From NCBI GenBank assembly GCA_013368315.1, contig JAACJM010000011.1, positions 310,001 through 374,000 of the forward strand: a DNA stretch of 64,000 nt. Reading direction: 5' to 3'. This document shows positions 34,177 to 48,017 of the stretch, in pieces. The DNA is from Tetrapyrgos nigripes. Its lineage: Eukaryota > Basidiomycota > Agaricomycetes > Agaricales > Campanellaceae. The notes below the pieces were generated by a model. The model had not been told where the DNA came from, did no database searches, and saw only the letters and a list, made by a program, of their open reading frames with translations. The position numbers and the translations under genes are program-made. Numbering within the stretch: the first letter of the stretch is position 1; each line of letters opens with the position of its first letter.

Positions 34177-37161
34177 CTAGATGCTGACAGTGGTCTCAGC
34201 AACGACGAGACAGATGGTTTGTTCAATATGGACAAATGTGGTGAAGAGATCATGCAGACCAAATATTTCTGTAGCGTCTAAGCTGCTAGTATTGGCCGAG
34301 TTCGACCAATCAAGCTTACCACTGCCACCAGAAAATGTATGCACACTGGACATGACCCTCAGATTGTGATCATGACTGTTTCCGTCTTCTACATCTGCTG
34401 AGGTGTCAAATGCAACTCGTATAGCACTGCTTTTATGGCAACGCTTGCCACCAAGATCCAGATACATCATCTCTAAGCTTGGGGCTTTTTGAGGCAGAAC
34501 TGAAGTCTTTTTCTCAAGCTCTAGTTGCTTGTTCACATCGAAAGCCTGAGCACTAGCAGTGGTGTCACATGGAGTGGAATCAGAGCCTGGAGCAGTGGAA
34601 GGTGGACTAGTGGATGGTGGATTTAGGGTAGTGGAAGGTGGACTTAGAGCAGTAGAAGGTGGACCAGTCATGGAACAGTCTACTTCATCGGAGATGGCAA
34701 TGTATTTCCCAAATGGCCGAAGCATGTCTACACCTGGTTTTGAGAATAGAACCTTATAGGTAGGCTCCATGCCCTAATTTCCCCTTTCCAAGTCCAAGGG
34801 CCGATGTGGTCCAAATCCCGACTTCTAGAGAACTTCAAACACTCCGGCTTTACTTCCCATTCTCGATGACAACGGTAGATGTCTGCGCATCTCACAGCAG
34901 ATGCAAATCGAGAAGGGAGCTCTATACAATCACAATTGGGCAAATGACCCCCAATCATACGACAGCGCCCAAACAGAGCCTCAAGAGCATCATCTCTGAG
35001 TAGACATATAAAAATCTTTCACTGGGGATCCAAGAGTTGGGTTTTTGCCTCAACGAAGTGGGCGTTCTTGACCATCGTTTGTATGTCTTCATAGAGCGGA
35101 TTGGACATGAAGTTTGTACCATGTTTGCAGTACAAACAAAATAAGAGGTGTGATAATGTTGACAGGGATTCCATCTGCTGTGACAGTGACATATCGACAC
35201 TGAGGAAGGGCTGAAGGAGTGCCCCAAGAAACTCTGCCAGGAGACATAAAGCAGCATGAACTCACTCTTTAGCTGGACTGAGCTCGGACGTGTCGATATA
35301 TCGCAATTCGGTGATGAGCATCATTAACTTGATTGCACGAGGGAAATCCTGCGGATCCTTGGGATTGAGAAGTGCAAATAAACTTTCTTTCGACCAGTCA
35401 TGGTCGGATACACGGTCAAGCCAATTTGAAAGAACATTCTTCTTGATTTTGGTCCTGTTTATGAGCATTCCTTCATTTGAGCAAAGTAATGTACAAATGC
35501 CTGCCAGTTCACAATTAGTTATGCTACGTTTGAAAAGATGTTTATAGTCAAAATCCATAGTGATACCATTATCCGCTGTATACAAGTTTAGACCTGCTAA
35601 AGAGCCGAGGTACTTGTAGAGAGGATTGCCAGGACCAAGCTGTTTCTGCATGCAATAGAGATACAGTGCGACATGATGAGTAGCATCACCATCTGAGGAA
35701 ATAGTGAAAAGTGGTCCATGTGCTGCCTCTCTGTGTTCTGAGACACTCCAGCACACAACAATGAGCTCTATAAGATGAAGCATTGCAGCTGGGTCCATCT
35801 TCTTGCAAGTTGGAATGATCGCAACTGGTTTAGCATCAAAGTCTTTCTGAGAAAGACTCGAGATCGCACCAACAGTTGCTTCATGTGCAATGTGGACTTT
35901 TCCCACCTTCACAGCTTCTGCCGCAGCCTCAATAGTCTTCAAATCCCCGCCAACTGTGACTGAATTGAGTTCCTTGACATGCTCAATGCACAAACCCCTC
36001 ATCTTGTCTGTCTCAGCTGACCATCAGACCTTCTTCTCCACAGCGAGCTCGTCGAAATGCAAGGTATGGCCGTATAGCGATTGAGGGAGCACAATCTCCG
36101 CCTCACCGTCTTCGACATCCTTGTGTACACCAAACATCGATGCCATATTGTGTAAAACGTCGGTCATCAACACTTCATCTTCTGCCACACAGATTGACCA
36201 CTGTTGTCAATAATCCTGGACTGTCTTCAGACTGGGAAGAGCTGCAGGTGTGATTGAGTGCATGCACTGCTCCCTTGCCACCAAGCTCCTTCATCAGCAC
36301 TGCCAAGTCAATGTCATCCTCAGTGTACGATTTTGGGTGGTATTTTCCCTTGGATGCAAGCGTGACCTGCTTGAGGATCTTCAATGTTGACCATCGGTTG
36401 TAGACTGCATTGCTAAAGATGCGGGAAAGGCCTGGAATGGGGCGAGTCCCAATGAATTTGACGAGCTCTTCGTGACAGTTGACTCTGGAGAGAGCGGTCT
36501 TTAAACGACAGGAGGCAGTCAGATCCTATGCATGCTCAATTTTGAATCGGTGCAATGAATAATACTAACGTACCTCCAATTTTTGTAGCCCGATTCACTT
36601 TGATTGAGTCTTCATGGTCTGTAATAACTGCTGAGGTGTTTTGGGTGTCTGGATCCTGATCTGCATCGTGTCCTTCTTCGCCTGCTCCTTCACCACTTCA
36701 ACCTTGCGAGATACCTGGTAATGGCGTTTACAAGGGCTTCCATTCCAGTTTCCGTAGCCCCTGCTATTGTAGGAAGAAGCATATATGATTCCATGAATGA
36801 AATCGATCGAGCAAAGCACATAGCCTGGATACATGCTGTTGGGATCGGCATGAGCAGTTGTCAGATAGGTCTCGTATATTGGTTTGAGTTCCCAGCGAAC
36901 GGCAATGCCTGGACATGGTGGTAATGTAGGGTATGGAGGATAGGGAACATGGGATGACAGCTGTCGCTCGATCTGCGCAGAATCTTTAGAGGAATTAGAT
37001 TTAGTTGATGTATCTAAGTAACAGCAGTTAAAGAAAAATGCACCAGGGTTTGCTTTCTTACAGCACGACTTGCTACTCATATGTTCTGAGAGATTCCATG
37101 TGCTGTGGCCTAGCCCGCAGTGGATCTTCTTGTTGCATCGAGGGCAAATCAACCACTGCAC
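34177..37161 (-). pseudogene. Decayed BED-finger protein of a widespread Agaricomycete family
   Basis: The N-terminal ORF (37161) has a C-x2-C...H-x5-C finger (CPRCNKKIHCG). Downstream pieces include YTEDDIDLAVLMKELGG, then SDGDATHHVALYL, then NGITMDFDYKHLFKR, and LLNPKDPQDFPRAIKL, then DDALEALFGRCRMIGG, and finally SKPGVDMLRPFGKY. I know these as recurring blocks of a large, probably transposon-derived protein family without assigned function in mushrooms. The copy is dead: in-frame TGA codons occur at 35019-35021 and 35262-35264, another near 36,027, and the frame changes near 34,770. It abuts the left end of the KDZ element. Confidence 0.65.
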
Positions 37162-38107
37162 TCTGTCAGGTGCCTGTTCTTGTTGTGCATCATTGCGATG
37201 ACCGCTCCTTCCATCCTTGGCGATAGTCTACTCATGGCAGCCAGCTGATGCTGTAATACTTTTGTATAGTTACCCAATACCTTATGATGCGGACAATAGA
37301 TATACTGGGCCAAATCCCTCTGGGGGCTCGCCTAGCCTTCCTAATTAGGAAGGCGAGTCCGGAAGCCGTTGGAATGCCATCGGTTAGGAAGCAGCTACTC
37401 GGCATCATGACTTTGGGTCATAAATTATGGCCTTTGTAAAATATGGTCAGGGAGTGCGCTTTTGTAAAAGTCAACCACATACTTTACAAATCTAGAATAT
37501 ATACATCTTAGTACTGCTCATCTTCTAGCTCTTTCAGCATGAGCGTGATATTGACAGCCTCCTTCTCTGTCTCCTCCTCCTCCTCATCAGAACCATCATC
37601 CCCAGTGAAAAACGACAAGCCATTTTTCCAACGGAATTGGCTTCAATCTGACGATTACCAACTGAAACGTCGACGTCTTGATTTCTCACCAGAATGTCAG
37701 AGGAAGCCAGAAAATTGGACACCCCTTTTGCCAATTTCCGACGCGTTCTGACGTACACTGCCCCCATATCAACGCGTCATTGTCGTCACTTACCAGACCT
37801 AATCGGAAACTGTCAGAAACTATCAGATATAGAAGGAAGAAATCTATTGCACTCTCGAACGCGTTTTCCGCCAATTTCTGATCATATCTGAGCTACTCTG
37901 ACAATCTAACTACTTACTACTGCTACTATAATGTATCTTACAGTTAAATACATACGAAGTCCATTGCAAAGTCCCAAGAAGTATACTACAAGTACTACAA
38001 GTCTTTGAAGCCCCAAGAAACATACCTCCAAGTCAAGTAACTACGAAACTTTGAAGGAAAATCAGTACAAAACTATTAAGGACAGAAATATGAAATACAT
38101 ACCTAGT

Positions 38108-40327
38108 TTACTTGCCTCCTCCGATGGTAACACGCCGTTCATCGGCCTTCCTTTGATATTCCTAAGTACAAGTAAGCACCGAGCTGGATCTCCGAATCAA
38201 AGAACAAGCAAAAACATACGTCTTTAGTGGCCTTGGGTAATTTGTTCCAAATGGTGTTATAGTTCCTGACTGTGATGTAACAGCCGTATTGCGGATCACG
38301 CCAGATTACCTCCTCGAGGTAGAGACTCCTGCACAACGGATGGTAGTTAGAAGAAATCAAGAGCTCGGAATTAGGAGAAACTCACTTGTTGGTTACCTGT
38401 TTGGCTAGCTTTGCCCACTCTTGGCCTGGAGGAGAAACAGGTTCGGTCATGACGTCTGTAAGAGATGCTGAACCTTGTGCAGCTGGAATTACACCATCAC
38501 CGACAGCGCCGCCAACAACGTCATCTAGAATACGTGAGTACAGCAAAAATGACGAGAAGAAATGTCGTACTTTGAGGCAACGGCACAGTAGTGGGGCCAG
38601 GTATATCTTGAATAGACGAGTCGGAGTTGGAGACATAGGGAAGAAGTAAGAGTCAGTGATGGGGCCATTATGACGAGCGGAATTACATACCTGTTTTTTT
38701 GCCTGAATAGAAAGAGATGAAAAAAAGAAAGATCGACAACTCACAAGGCGACGACGAAGACTGTTTGTAACATTTGGTTGTATGACAGCACTGTCTGTGG
38801 TACGTGAAGTCGGTCCTTCCTGATGAAACTGGTTTTCGCCAGCAGTCTGCAATGGTTGGGGTTGGCAGGCCGGACCGGGATCTTTATCACCAGCAGTGGA
38901 GCTGGCCTCATGTGTAGTTACGTCGTGAGAGGCGGGTTGCGACTGGGCTAGACTGGGATCAGTATCGCTCCCAGCGGAGCTGGCGTTGGGTGTAGTGAGC
39001 TCGTTGTGAAGTGAAGGTCCAGCGGCAGCAGGCTCTTGAGCTGTTTTAGTGGAAGGGGTGTTGGAGTTAGGTGGGGATGAAAGAGGTCCGGTGGCCACAG
39101 CAGGTTCTTGGGCAGGTTTAGTGGAGTCGACGCTTGTATGGGAAGGGGCGTTGAAGTTGGGTGGGGATGGAAGAGGCTCTTCATCGAGATCGATGACCTC
39201 GGAAGGGTTGGGAGCACGCTGTTTACCTTTTCCAGGGATCTTTTGTTTCTTGGGCTTCTCGTTTTCACTTGACTCGTTGGCTTTGCGTTTTGACGACGAC
39301 TTTGATTTGTCACTTGCTTCAGCTATTTTTGACGGTGTTGGCTTGATTGATGGGACAGCACCTAACGAGCTCGAGGTTAGTGAGATGAGAGGAAAGAGTA
39401 AATATATCACGCACGTAAAAGTTTTCCGCTCGCAGCATGCTTGGACACCCAATCCAGAAATTTGATCACCACATAGCAATGGACCTTGTAGTCATCTGAG
39501 GCAAGGTGGAACTCGATACACGATTTCATGAGCTCGGAGGATAAATAACGCCAGGGTAGTGAGAGGAACTTTGTAGCACAGGCAGGGTTCAAGCGATAGT
39601 AGTAGATGTCGTTGAGGAAGCGGTATAGAGTGATGCTGATTGCCCTGAGGCGTTCATCCGACAGCTCGTTGCCTTCTTTGTCCAAGAGGGACCCAAAACG
39701 CGAAGATTTCTTGCAGATACGGGACCATTCTTCTCTATTCCAAAGTTTTTGTACGGCACTAGGATACGCCTTTGGGTCCAGTTTCTCGATTGGTGTAATG
39801 ACCCATGGTGGTTGCAGAGATGCTGAGTTCTGGGAAGTGACGCGAGGCTCCACAAACGGCACAGGAAGTCCGCTTTCTTGCAGCTGTTTTCCGGACTGCG
39901 AAACAATGCCAAGAAGCTCTTGATGAATAGTACTATGAAAAAAAGTCAATAATACATAGTGAGATAAAGAAGTATGAAGACGCACTTTTGCTGATGCACT
40001 GTTACTTCGAGTCCAAGGCACTTATTGTATAGTTCTCTGTAGTGCAGGTTGGCAAAAAGGTCTTCGGGTGTTGCCCTTGCAATGACCATGGCCCTTGAAT
40101 CCAGCTGTGGTGATGGCTCTACCATGTTCTGAAACAGATCAGTCAGGTCAATTGAGAAAATGTTGCCTTCGACCCACATCATGGGCTCGATACAAGCCTG
40201 AGCTTGAGGACTGTCCGTTGGAATATCCAGAAGAAAAACCATTTTGACTGGTGTCCATGAACAAGATTTGCTGCGCCTGGCCCATCTGGTACTGTTGGGA
40301 ATGCTGCATATTGCTCTGTCCATACAT
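38108..40327 (-). CDS. Plavaka accessory protein
   Basis: Second gene of the Plavaka element. I chose the ATG at 40327 (MYGQSNMQHSQQYQ), which opens the frame continuing into PQAQACIEPMMWVEGNIF. Later exons hold VQKLWNREEWSRICKKS and WRYLSSELMKSCIEFH, then a long Ser/Pro/Lys-rich disordered stretch with a basic cluster near 39,270. The gene ends at 38108-38110 after EYQRKADERRVTIGGGK. At least six introns are needed, each with plausible GT-AG ends. The role is unknown; the association with Plavaka transposases is from family knowledge. No premature stop was seen, but the intron model is approximate. Confidence 0.55.
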
Positions 40328-40450
40328 GGTCGCGGAGAGGTAGAGAGAAAGGAATTCTGAAGACGCGTGAAATCAACAAAGGCTACAATCATGTGATTGA
40401 CACGTACACGTACGCATCGCGTTGCAAGAAATGTGTATCTAGATATACTA

Positions 40451-43400
40451 CTAAAGCTTGTCTGGAAAATCACTATCCCTATTGTATCCCACTCCCATCA
40501 GCTCTATTTCCTCAACACCACACTTCTCCAGCACAAACCAAAGACCATCATCCCTGTCAGGTTGCTTAGGCAATGGCTGCACTGATACAACAGACAGAAT
40601 CGACTTCACAAGAATAACGGCCAAGTTCTGGCTTCCCTGATATTGGCAAGCCCAAAGTGTATTGTAAGACTCTTCTAACAGACCAGCATCCGGACGTGAG
40701 TAGACAGAAACCAGTGCATAGAAGCGACCTGTTTGATCAATGTCATCAAGATCTACGGGATTTCCACCTTCTTGAGTTCTCATAAAGTAGAACTGGACTT
40801 CCCCATATTCAATGATATCATTGAGTCGAAACTGGGATTGCAATATTAGCAGAAGAAGATAAATAATTATGGTAATCTGGGCTTACTTTGACATTTCGAG
40901 AGATACGGATATTTTTCCAAGAACTCTGGGACTCTTGCCATAAACTCCGTGAAACTTGGCCATTGGGAAGCTTGAGCCGGCCCCACCATTTTACTGGATC
41001 GGTTGTAGAAAGATACTGCTGAACAAATGATCTTTCCATCGGTGAGTCTGACTCAATCCACAAATGACTACGTTCACGAGGACGAAGGAAAAGAAATTGA
41101 TCACCAATGTCCACAGATCCCCGCGGTCCCTTCTTGTCACCAGCATACAGCTCTGGACACATGGCCGCCACTGCAATACATTCACAATGTCGAAGTGCAC
41201 CAGCGATTAGATTTCCGTAGGTATTTGACAGCTGGCGAAGCCGTTTGCTGAGAATCCAAATATGACGTTCCATGAAAAACTGTATAGAGTAAAGACCGGG
41301 TCCTACTCGATAGACTTCAGAAGGTGCATGCAAAATGGTGTGTAACCATGGTCGACAAAAGTGAAGTCGGTCAACACGATGCTGATAATAAAGTTGTTCA
41401 TACTCTTTAATGAAGGAAATGAGATGTTCCTTTGCAACCTCCGCTTCAGATTCCCTAATTGAGATCTGTAGAAGGATGCGCACACCACTGACGAGACGGC
41501 AGAAGTTTTGGTAATACTCCTTGGGGATGATAGAGCGGAAGACACCAGGACCAAGCCCAAACAGATAGAGAAAGTACTCAGTGGCTTTATAGCCACTAGA
41601 TATCTTCTCAGCTGGATTTCGTGGTGGTCTTTGGAAGAATGAAGGGAAATAGCTTGTTGCATTGGTGATGATCTGTCCATGTTCAACCCAAACTTCGTCC
41701 AAGACCGGATGTTGTCTGTAGTGGCAACAGGCAGTTGACCTCGCCACAAAGACAAAATAAGCTCTCCAATATTCAGCTTTATGAGATGCATCAAATCCAA
41801 TGTCCAACATCGAGGGATCGGGATACTTAAATGATGAGAGAGGCCTGCGAATATACTTGGTTTGGAAATCCCTTCAGTTGTCGATAAACTGAGTATGTGA
41901 TCTTGACTTGACGACAATGGCAAGATCTGCCTCATACTGCTCTACAGTGGCTGGACGCACATTTTCGAAGTCAAAGTCGTCATGGTCACAGTCCCGTACA
42001 GGATTGTTGAGAGGCTTGAGATGTGCAGTGTAGTAGTGACCAGAATTGGGCTTATGGCGACCTTTCATTGGACAACTGAGCCGGCAGGCCTGAGCACCAT
42101 GATGCCCCACACGTCCATCTACCTCTGCAAGGCCAAGAGCGTCTGCAAGCATGAACCCAAAAAGGACGCGTGAGTCCTGCACAGCCTCAGTTTGAGCATC
42201 CCATATCTTCATCCCAGCACCATTTTGTTCATGTTGCAGAGCTGATACATGGTATAAAGCTCGGAACATGAATGATTCGACATCTTTGGGCTTGTTGGGA
42301 CCAGGGATGACGACAGCAGTCATGCTCGAGAGATCCTTAAACCTTTTTTTTGGTGGCAAGTTTTCGATCTTGTAGCAAGCGATCCATGTATCCGACTTTT
42401 TATTCCGGTATAACTGTGCGCCGTCTATGGAAAGTGATACGAGAACATCGGTGGGATTTGGATTTGCCTTCTGGTAGAGCTCCCAGTATTCCGATCCAGA
42501 AATAATGTCATCATATGCCATGTCTGCTGAATTGTCCTCTAAAATAGCCTGTCCCTTCTCGTGGCGATATCGCATAGCCTTCGCATTCTCTTTTGACCTC
42601 CACATTGGCTGAAGTTGTGGTCCCAGTGGGAACATTGGAAATTGCTGTTGTGGAATCTGCTTTCCCTTCTCGAGTTGCAGAGGATCCCAACGAGGCTTGG
42701 CACAGTGAAGGCACGCATCAAGATTAGCGTGAGGGCCAGTAAACGCCATACATGAGTCAATACACATGTCCTCTTTCACAATCACGACGCCGCTAATCTC
42801 AGCAACCAACTTCTTTACCTGATAGTACGAAAGAAGCTCTGCTTCAGGCCAGCACTGTTGGATAGCAATGCAAAGTGCATTATAAGTTCTATCCGATGCG
42901 TCTGTAGTCGCTATGAATATATCAATAGCAAGCCGCACAAAAGGGTTCCAGATATCAACTACCCCTTCTACAGGTTCACGAAGCCGGTCAAGAACGCCGT
43001 CAGGAAGAATATTGTTGTCCAAAGTCGCACCCTGAATCATATTGATGTACTGCTGGGCGTTCGCAATGGATTCAATTTGGGAATATTGCGTTGGAGGGAG
43101 ATTTTGCGAAGGAATGTCCTCTTCCATGGGAGAGTGTTGCGCAGGAGGGTCCTCTTCTTCAGAGGAATGAGTTTGGCTCTGTTCTGGGCTACGAGGATGG
43201 TGAAGCTGTCCATATTGGACCTGGATACGCTCCATACGGTGACGAAGGACATCACTGTCATCTTCGGTACTGCTGTAAGACACTCGCTGGGATCCGTGTG
43301 GACTCGATGCGGGTCATGGTGGCACAGCAGGTGGAAGCCTGGGCTCGGGCCCGAATGTAGGCTCGAAATCCCTCATATTACTGGTACTTTCGTTACTATG

Positions 43401-43674
43401 ATTACTAGCCTATTAACTCAGTCTAAGTATAATGTATGTAGACACAGAAGAAAAAAATACATACTGTATCTAAATGATGTTCCCCATTTCCTAACCCTCC
43501 TTCCTCCTCCTCATCACTCATATCTCCACCATCCAGGTCCATGTCAGAATTATCAGCAGCATAGTCATCGGTAGGAGGGGTCGCATGATTTCCATGATTA
43601 TAGAGAGTCGATCTTGAAACTAAAGCTCCCTTGCATCTGGGGCAATAGCAGGGATAGTAGCGGGAGGGACCCAT
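40451..43674 (-). pseudogene. Plavaka transposase (CACTA-like), probably broken
   Basis: The N-terminus (ATG at 43674) has a finger-like CYCPRCKGALVSRSTLYNHG. The core includes IPIPRCWTLDLMHLIKLNIG, LLSLWRGQLP, RPPRNPAEKISSGYKATEYF, VDRLHFCRPWLHTI and GAL-R-HCECIAVAAM, matching the Plavaka branch of CACTA transposases. The last exon ends at 40451. Two lesions were seen: a TGA at 43314-43316 in the frame leading into the second ORF, and a frame change near 41,700 between NIRSW and VWVEHG. Both could be intron mis-calls, but the core motifs on either side of 41,700 are normally continuous. It is the likely source of the terminal signatures seen on both Plavaka-type elements, though this copy is probably inactive. 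Confidence 0.75.
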
Positions 43675-46600
43675 GAGCAGAGCGAGCGAGCAGTGTCAAT
43701 GATGGTTGTCGAGCTTGAAAAAGACGCTTCACAATCGCGTCACAATCGCGTCACAACTGAGTTGCCTAATCTGGCCAACTCTGACAATTTCTGACGGTCC
43801 CACTGTCATCATCGTTCGGACTTCGGTTCCGTCAGATTTTATCAGATTCTTGACAGAATTCCGAAATCTCGTCAGATTTCGGACTTGTCGTTTTTCACTG
43901 GGCATCATCCTCCATCAGTCTGCTCTCAAACTCTTCCCCTTCCAGCATTTCTTCCTTGGCCTCATGTTCTTCTTTGTCCTTGTCCTCTTCTTCATCCAGA
44001 TCTTCATCATCAGCCTCAGCTAATCCTAATGATTCATTTCCCATCTCCTCATCTCCAGATTTGTTCTCCTCCTCCTCCTCCTCCTCGTCTTCATCATTTC
44101 GGCTGGTAGTGTGACCTGTGTTGAATAGATCTTTGAGGCTAAGATTTCCAGTGTTGAATTGCAGGCAGGCCTTTGTGGCTGAGGTATCCCAGATGCTCTT
44201 GAACCTCTCTGCAATAGATTGGTGAACAGCCGCTTGTTGATATGCATAAGCACTTGAACCATCCAATCTTTCTCCCTCAAAGTTGGGTAAATTGGCTCTG
44301 GACTCCCATTGTTTGGCTTGCCATTCAAGGGAAACCAGGCAGCGGTGCATCTCTTCTCCCTCCACCATTTGACTTGTGCCATGCATAGCCCTTTTGTTTT
44401 TGTAAATGTGGCCGATAGGTGTAGCCAGATTTGTAAATTGAGTTGGTCAAATGGAATTCCAAGAAATCCCATGATCGAAGCCAGATTTTTGCGGAGGGAA
44501 AGAGGAGACCAATAGGTTTGTAAGGTGGGCAGGCGTCCAGAAGAAAGAGCATGAGAGTTGTAGAACAGGTAAAGGATTCTGAGCAGGTGTTTTGTAAAAG
44601 ATAACATTCAAGAGATAGGTGGTTTTGTAAATGGGTTGGTTACCAGATATGTCAGGAAAGTTTCATTAAATGATAGATTTATGTTAAAGGCCAATCGCCA
44701 TTGGCAGATGGAAGGATTTGTAAACGTGGATGATGGGAGTTTGAGAGTGCATTTTGTAAAACGATGGGATAGAGAATCAGCAAGTTTGTAAAAGTCAGTG
44801 ACAGGCAAATGCACTCACTGTGATATAGAACTTGGTACTGACCCCATGCCAGATCCAGGAAACTTTCCTGTGCTTCTCCCGTGCCCCTTCAACTGTGTTC
44901 TCACCACGCAAGCTTCGTCGAGCAGCCTCAGCTCTCTTCGCTTTTGCTGCTTTGATGTTCTTCTTTTCAACCTCCTGCAAGTCCTCCATACAGATAATAT
45001 CCTCATTCCTCAATGGATTCCATTTCACCAGCATTATATCGCCCACCAGTGACAGCTTCGCCTGCCATGCTTTTTGATAGGTCAATGCCGCAATTTTCAC
45101 CTTCTTATCTTGTTGTATAAGAAGTGAACGAGAACGTGTGGTAGCACCTTGATTCCTTGCATTGGTTTTCTTGTAGCAAAGCAGCCATTGCTTCACCAGC
45201 AGATGATTTCAGAGATGATTCAGGGATTCATTGAGCTGACCCTCACGAAGTTGGAGCTCGAAATCAGTGAGCTGTGAATGATAGTTGTCAGAGGAACTAC
45301 GGTCCTCAACAGAGAGTTTGGAAGGCAGAAGAAGGGGTAGATCTTCAGCATTAAGAGACACTTTTGAAGGGGGCAGTGTAGCAAGTCGTTGGAGGGATAC
45401 AGCTGGAGAGCATGAAATCGTTTGATCTGCTTTGTTATCTTTGTCCTTCGATCAACGAGGTGAGTTAGTTGTTTATTGGTTGGGTTACTAATTGATTTAA
45501 TATCCTCGCGAAGGTCTTGTCTGTAAAAGGAAATGTATCTTAGATGCAGACTTTTTTTGGAAAAGAATAGTTACCACTTACCGAAGCTGCTCAATCTCCA
45601 GACCAAGGAAGAGGAATTCCCCTGGACTAATTTCAAAGTCTGGAAGGTCATCGACCTCCTCATCACTGCTATCCTCTTCATCAACAACCATCCTTTCCTC
45701 TGACTTCATCTCCTTCCAAGCCTTCTTCTCTTCTTCTCAGGCTAGTTCCAGGCGGGCACTTTGAAGAGTCTTGCCTAGTATTTATAGATGAGGTCATGAT
45801 GAATTTATAAAAATGTGGGGTAAACTTACCACTGATCGGTAAAGCATATGGATTCATTTCAGTTTGCTGAGTCTCATAATCATCGACCATCTGTTTCCAT
45901 TGTGGAGCATGTTCCATTTTCTTTTCTGTGAAACTGGATCTGAAACTGTGCAACAGCATTTATGAGATGCTTTTTCAAAAGTGCACCTGAGTTGTTTTGT
46001 AAAAACATAAGTCAAGCCCCAGCTTTTGCAAAAGCGACACATACCAAGACCGCAAACTTTTTGCCAGTTCCCATGGCCAATGTGATCGTCCAGGGTGTCA
46101 TGATGTGAGCCAGGACCCATTTTCTTCAGACTGCTTGCAAGACCACCCAGCCCTGACCACACTCTTTCAATTCCCTCTGCATCAGTTTGACCTGCACCAT
46201 GCATGTAATTGGTGGAGAACTTTTCCTGACATTTCAGAAGGTGACCAAGAATGTGAAGCTTAGGAATCACAAAGCGAAGGATGCGAAGAGTAAGGTTCAA
46301 TTGAGCTAATGCCGGGAGCTTCTTGAATTGTTCAACAAGTTTCTTTGACCATTGACAAACAATATCATAACAGATGATTAGAATAAGGGTGGCAGCAATG
46401 TGATGCAGAAGAGAAGCCTTGATGTAATCCATATTAGCATATCTGCAAAAAGATTAGCTAAGTCCTAAAATTTGAATATTGTCGATTGCTTTTGTAAATG
46501 AGCTTTGGATTTTTCAAGCACATTTACAAAAGCAGTTGACAAAAGAAATAATAAACCTACCTCTCTCCAATCTGTGTTGGTCCCATCCCATTCCTACAAA

Positions 46601-48017
46601 TCAACTCATGCCGAGCACAGGATCCAGCACCCTCTCCACTATTGTCATAACCTTCATGGAATTTTGTGTTTGCCCAGTACAAGTGCTCATCTGGAGCACA
46701 GGAGTTAGTATTAGTGATTTTAAATGTTGATCACGTTCTCACCTCCTTCTGGTCCTCAAATAAGGTCCTGATTCAACAAAATAAGCCATGCCATCCTGCA
46801 AGCTAGGGTCTCTATCCCAGCTTGAAACCTTCTTTCTTTTCAACCAGAAGCAAGTGTCAAAAGAGAGGAACATGTAATATATAAAACTGTTTGTTTTGTA
46901 AAAGTGAATATCAACTTTACCAAAGTCATGTAGGAATTCAGACTCACCTCTTTCCAAGCGGGGTCTGGTCCCAGTTAGGAGGAAGGTTGACTGCTGGATC
47001 TGGACAAGCTGGACAAATGACGCCAAGCTCCCCAGGCTTCATTTCCTCGATATTCCTTATCCCATCATTTCCTCGACTACCACACCTAAGCATCCTCAAA
47101 TTTCTCCACTGTCGAACAGTCCGTAGGAAGGTTGGATAACGAGTCTGCAAGAATGTACTGTTGGTCAGACATTGGTGGAGTGAGGTACAGAATTGACTCA
47201 CAGGTATTTTTGTACTGGTGTTATCTGTGAGCTTCTCCATTGACTTATAGTAATCGAAAGGTGTTGTCTTTCCACATAGATTCAACATTTGAAATTGGGT
47301 CATCGTCTTGAATGTAAATGCAGTACCTGGTCTTGTGTGAGTCCCGGGAAACCAATGAGCATGCATGAGTTGCTCCCATTTTTGATGTTGCATGCTGGTT
47401 GAAAGTGACCTTGACCTCGTACATCCACAGTAGTTAAGGTGAACGCAATGACATCCATTGGTGTGAAACACTACAAATTTGGAGGGGCCTTTCGTGGGAA
47501 GGTCACATTTTGACCCATCTGGATGACCGAACTGAATGGTGAGACCCAACCGTTTTAAGGAGACCTTTTCAAAATATTTCCCATTCCAAAACTTTGAGCG
47601 CTTTTACAAAAACTAAAAGCCCACCTCTATGTTGGGCAGCAGATTGGAAAGGTGACTCTCCATGCAGCAGTCCTGGCACACCAATCTACCATGGGAACAG
47701 TCAACACATCGGAATGTTGGTTCCATTGGTACACGGTCTTCTGGGCAGCTAGGACAGGTCGCCGGTACACAATCACCCCGACCCTTCAAGATCATCAGAG
47801 CGTTGAGGTATTCCTCTCTATGCTTCAGGAAGATTCGCATCGGTCTGTCCTGAATAGGTTTAGGTTAGGGTAAAGCCACACAGAACCAGGATAAAATTCA
47901 CCAATGCATATAGCTTTCTCCTTTGCCCAACTTTGGTGACATGACCATTCTTAACTTGGTAGAGAAACCCATGATACATCCTCTGTGGAAAATCCTCATC
48001 CCCTAAATCTGATACTG

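Larger units (their letters stand above)
37601..43902 (-). mobile_element. Plavaka (CACTA-like) transposon nested in the KDZ gene, 6,302 bp
   Basis: A perfect 19-bp inverted repeat CCCAGTGAAAAACGACAAG lies at both ends. The element is flanked by the 7-bp direct repeat CATCATC at 37594-37600 and 43903-43909. Subterminal regions contain many TCTGAC/GTCAGA words. It carries two minus-strand genes: the transposase (43,674-40,451) and an accessory gene (40,327-38,108). It shares the CCCAGTGAAAA end with the 1,250-bp element at 15,854. Confidence 0.93.
37508..48012 (-). pseudogene. KDZ transposase with CxC2-type cysteine cluster, interrupted
   Basis: Exons run from about 48,012 to the TAA at 37508-37510. 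The N-terminal part has a cysteine-cluster domain (CPSCPEDRV, then CVDCSHGRLVCQDCC, then HLNYCGCTRS near 47,430) typical of the domain linked to KDZ transposases. The core follows: LCGKTTPFDYYKSMEKLTDN, DGMAYFVESGPY, CARHELICRNGMG, then MDYIKASLLHH, YDIVCQW, and HGAGQTDAEGIERVWSGLG, all classic KDZ blocks. An acidic tail ends the protein. Two lesions: a Plavaka element splits the tail at 37,594-37,600 / 43,903-43,909, and an in-frame TGA lies at 45737-45739. Without the insertion the tail frame is continuous to the final stop. Confidence 0.82.

Noticed and set aside
43091..43574. Plus-strand ORFs of 89 and 238 residues over the Plavaka transposase
   Set aside because: Antisense to exons with clear Plavaka motifs. 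No domain of their own.
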